In this document: positions 61,789 to 64,000 of the stretch, piece by piece
Numbering within the stretch: the stretch's first letter is position 1
Layout of the letters: each line of letters starts with the position of its first letter
Source: Rhizobium sp. L51/94
GTDB taxonomy: Bacteria; Pseudomonadota; Alphaproteobacteria; Rhizobiales; Rhizobiaceae
Direction of reading: 5' to 3'
Assembly (NCBI RefSeq): GCF_019355555.1
Contig: NZ_CP072142.1
Span: 930,001-994,000, forward strand
DNA length: 64,000 nucleotides
Position numbers and translations under genes: made by a program
The notes under the pieces: model-generated
Database searches by the model: none
Told to the model about the DNA's origin: nothing
Seen by the model: only the letters and a program-made list of their open reading frames with translations

Positions 61789-62550
61789 GTGACTAAGACC
61801 CAGAGTTTATCGTCCGACATCTATGCCATTGCCGATATTCATGGACGCGCCGACCTTCTTGAGGCCATGCTTGGCTACATCGCAGCTGCCTCGGATGATC
61901 ATCAATCCAAGCCTGTCGTGATCTTTCTGGGCGATCTGATCGACCGAGGCCCAGACAGTCCGAAGGTACTTGATCAGGTTTGTTCGACACTCGATCTCTA
62001 TCCGGGCTCCCGGCTCATTCTCGGCAATCATGATTTTTACCTGCGTGAGCTCCTTCGCGGTACTCTCACCCAGGAGGACGCCGTCAACTGGATGGATTGG
62101 GGAGGCGTTGCGACAGTGAGCGCCTATTCCAGTTGTCCGGTGCCAGATTTTGAGAACATCGCCGCCGATATCCGCCGCGTCTTCCCACATCATGTGGACT
62201 TGCTGGAAAACGCGCTGACATTCGAAGAAATGGGGCGCTTCTGCTTTGTTCACGCTGGAATACGTCCCGGCATTCTGCTCGCCAAACAGGACGAATACGA
62301 CTTGCGCTGGATCAGGACGGGCTTCCTCGACCACATGGACGTCTTTGGTCATGTCGTTTTGCATGGTCACACGATCACGAAGTCGCTGCGGCCTGAAGTT
62401 TATGCAAATCGCATAGCTTTGGACACCGGCGCGTATCGGACTGGACGGCTGAGCGCGGCAGTGATCAGGCGAGATGCGCTTTCACACTTCGTATGCACCG
62501 AACTGACCGACACCGGTGCGATCCACGTTGGTGAGTGGCAGCCCGGTTAA
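61789..62550 (+). CDS. Calcineurin-like metallophosphoesterase (PrpA/bis-tetraphosphatase type)
   Basis: 253 residues from a GTG at 61789 (AGGA 7 bases upstream); a TTG at 61771 would add six residues. The metal-binding motifs of the PPP/metallophosphatase fold are all present: DIHGR near residue 13, GDLIDRGPDS near 45, GNHDFYLREL near 75 and later histidines in FVHAGIRPG and VLHGHT. These bind two metal ions. Family members dephosphorylate phosphoproteins or cleave diadenosine tetraphosphate. It stands alone with a strong terminator after it. Confidence 0.9.
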   Translation: MTKTQSLSSDIYAIADIHGRADLLEAMLGYIAAASDDHQSKPVVIFLGDLIDRGPDSPKVLDQVCSTLDLYPGSRLILGNHDFYLRELLRGTLTQEDAVNWMDWGGVATVSAYSSCPVPDFENIAADIRRVFPHHVDLLENALTFEEMGRFCFVHAGIRPGILLAKQDEYDLRWIRTGFLDHMDVFGHVVLHGHTITKSLRPEVYANRIALDTGAYRTGRLSAAVIRRDALSHFVCTELTDTGAIHVGEWQPG

Positions 62551-62619
62551 TGGATAGGGGAGACCAATTTTCCGTGGTTGCTTTTGGAATGGGTCGATTG
62601 GTGTCGGCATGTTACATGT

Positions 62620-62650
62620 CGAGGGAAGGCGAGCTTGCCGCCTTCCCTCG
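62620..62650. terminator. Rho-independent terminator between phosphatase and RtcB genes
   Basis: CGAGGGAAGGCG (62620-62631) pairs perfectly with CGCCTTCCCTCG (62639-62650) over a 7-base loop, followed by TGTTTATT on the plus strand. It can serve both convergent genes; the RtcB stop codon is 4 bp away. Confidence 0.8.
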
Positions 62651-62653
62651 TGT

Positions 62654-64000
62654 TTATTGACGCTTTTTGCGCCAGGGTGCATTCTTCTGCCAGTCGCCTG
62701 CCATAATGCTCCCGTAGGGGATCACCTCGTCAACCACCTCAGCCAGTCCGAAATGCTCAATTTGTGCCCGCACGTTCGCAGCGCTCTTGTAGGCACTCGG
62801 TAGTTCCGACACATCCGCGAAACCGGAGAAGAAGCGCGCGTCCAGACCACTTGTCTCTTTCTCGAGAATAGCTGCGATGTTGTTCGGGCTAAGCCCCCGC
62901 GAATCGGCACCATATTCCGCAGACAACTGCCTCATATGCGCGCTGCGCGAGAAGTTGCGGCCGGCACCATGGGGCGAGAAGCCGAGACCATTTGCAGCGT
63001 TTGTGCCGCGAACGATCAGGATCGGCTCCGCCATGTTGAGCGGAATGATGGTCAGATCGGTCGCATCGTCAGCCCAGTTGTCAAAGGCGGGCGTCGCACC
63101 CTTTCCGTGGTAGAACAACCCGTCCGACTTGCGGAAAACAAAATTATGTTCGTTCCAGAAGCGATCCGCAACCTTGGTTGAGAGCTTCTCTGCCGCCATG
63201 TCGTGAAGGACATAGTGGTTTTCCTTCGTCCATTGGCGGATGGTCTGCAACGCCGACCAATAGAGGTCGCCCTCCGCGGTGTCTGCCGGAATCCAGGCAT
63301 TTTCCCGATGAGTCTCTGGCGAGATCTGCTCCCTCAATCGGTTGGCGACCTTCATGCCCTTGTCGTAGAGTCGTGCACCCGGTGCTCGCGATCCGTGATG
63401 GGTCACAAGTGCCGTTTCGCCGGTCGACTTCATCGTTCCGACATAGGCAAAATGATTGCCGTCCCCCTGGGTCGCGAAATGCTCAATGCCAACACTCAGA
63501 GCACCATCTCGCAGATATGGGTTCTGCTCAAAAGCCGAAAGCGTTGCGTCGGAAGGCTTTAGCTGGCTTCCGCGCGGACGACCGCCGGGACCGAAATGCG
63601 TCACGGCATGCACGGCGTCCAGCAGCGACTTCGGGTCTGTGCCGGGAAAGATCGAGATCGCCATGGAGCAGCAGATATCGGCCGAATGCATGCCCGGATG
63701 GATCGCTTCGGATGCTACCACGCCGCCAACCGGGATCGTCCCGACAGGACCCGCCGGGCAGGCGTCGGGCATGATCGCCGCGGCCCGAACGACCGGCGTG
63801 CGCACCAGCGCGCGCATCGTCGCGTTCACCTTCTCGACATTGTCCTGTTCGAAGGCGTTCTCAGCGCGGATGTTGGAATAGATCTCGACATCGTTATCTG
63901 CCCTCAAGGCTAGAGTTGGCCCCGGCTCGAATGCCTTTGCCGCTTCCAGGGCATCTGTCACCGAGCCACCCTTGCTCAAAACTGTGTTTGCCGCCTCAAG
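62654..64000 (-). CDS. RtcB-family RNA ligase, 5' end beyond the window
   Basis: At least 449 codons are visible. The apparent start at 63979 is a TTG inside a continuous frame that reads LEAANTVLSKGGSVTDALEA up to the window edge, so the true start is outside. RtcB features are VVASEAIHPGMHSADICCSM, the metal-site segment IEHFATQGDGNHFAYVG, and THHGSRAPGARLYDKG. RtcB joins RNA 2',3'-cyclic-phosphate or 3'-phosphate ends to 5'-hydroxyl ends through a guanylylated histidine, using Mn2+ and GTP. The first metal-binding motif reads DICC instead of the usual D-x-C-G, a divergence seen in bacterial RtcB paralogues. It probably repairs tRNA or rRNA breaks. Confidence 0.88.
   Translation of the reverse strand, partial: LEAANTVLSKGGSVTDALEAAKAFEPGPTLALRADNDVEIYSNIRAENAFEQDNVEKVNATMRALVRTPVVRAAAIMPDACPAGPVGTIPVGGVVASEAIHPGMHSADICCSMAISIFPGTDPKSLLDAVHAVTHFGPGGRPRGSQLKPSDATLSAFEQNPYLRDGALSVGIEHFATQGDGNHFAYVGTMKSTGETALVTHHGSRAPGARLYDKGMKVANRLREQISPETHRENAWIPADTAEGDLYWSALQTIRQWTKENHYVLHDMAAEKLSTKVADRFWNEHNFVFRKSDGLFYHGKGATPAFDNWADDATDLTIIPLNMAEPILIVRGTNAANGLGFSPHGAGRNFSRSAHMRQLSAEYGADSRGLSPNNIAAILEKETSGLDARFFSGFADVSELPSAYKSAANVRAQIEHFGLAEVVDEVIPYGSIMAGDWQKNAPWRKKRQ

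Overview
The window looks like replicon sequence from a Rhizobiales alphaproteobacterium (Rhizobium/Agrobacterium/Sinorhizobium type). It is GC-rich, it carries a LacI-controlled sugar ABC operon and an IalB-family protein, and it contains DUF736 and HU genes of the kind common on rhizobial plasmids. The mixture of catabolic genes, IS elements, broken genes and a defence island suggests a plasmid, chromid or integrative island rather than a housekeeping stretch. This placement is inferred from gene content only.

Layout. 1-5.3 kb: the 5' end of a GntR regulator, a LacI regulator, and a ribose/galactose-type ABC importer (binding protein, double ATPase, permease) with a readable promoter and two matching operator palindromes. 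5.9-8.3 kb: an alpha/beta hydrolase, a damaged HicA/HicB toxin-antitoxin pair, and remnants of an ABC binding protein and an IS5-type transposase. 8.9-12.4 kb: DUF736, a primase-helicase of the TOTE type, palindromic TTATGCGG repeats, a DUF736 fragment and an HU protein. 12.4-18.6 kb: mostly decayed DNA holding a complete IS701-family element (CTAG target duplication) and a broken SNF2 helicase. 19.1-31.9 kb: an IalB-like secreted protein and a two-partner secretion system (TpsB plus a 3352-residue TpsA with a small C-terminal toxin-like domain) followed by an overlapping immunity candidate.

32-48.4 kb is a defence island. It begins with an integrase remnant and strong inverted repeats. It then holds a type II CBASS operon (patatin CapV, CD-NTase, E1/E2 Cap2, JAMM protease Cap3) with a second, Cap15-type membrane effector. 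Lying antisense between Cap3 and Cap15 is a small diadenylate-cyclase-fold gene with an altered catalytic motif. Next to CBASS lies a tightly overlapping operon: a 1666-residue NACHT-repeat protein ending in a glycosyltransferase domain, two small ORFs, a protein with a phospholipase-D-like C-terminus, and a helical protein of unknown function. Imperfect tRNA-T-arm-like repeats lie at the far edge.

48.5-64 kb: a LuxR-type regulator, two secreted proteins of unknown role, a DUF4142-cupredoxin pair, a VOC protein, a DMT exporter downstream of a frameshifted Nif3/YqfO-type gene with a divergent WYL regulator and palindromic operator, a truncated LysR, nadE with an in-frame TGA, a LysE exporter, a metallophosphatase and the 3' part of an RtcB-family RNA ligase.

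The candidates for something undescribed are (1) the two-effector CBASS locus with its nested DAC-like gene and (2) the NACHT-glycosyltransferase operon. Function is inferred from motifs in both cases.
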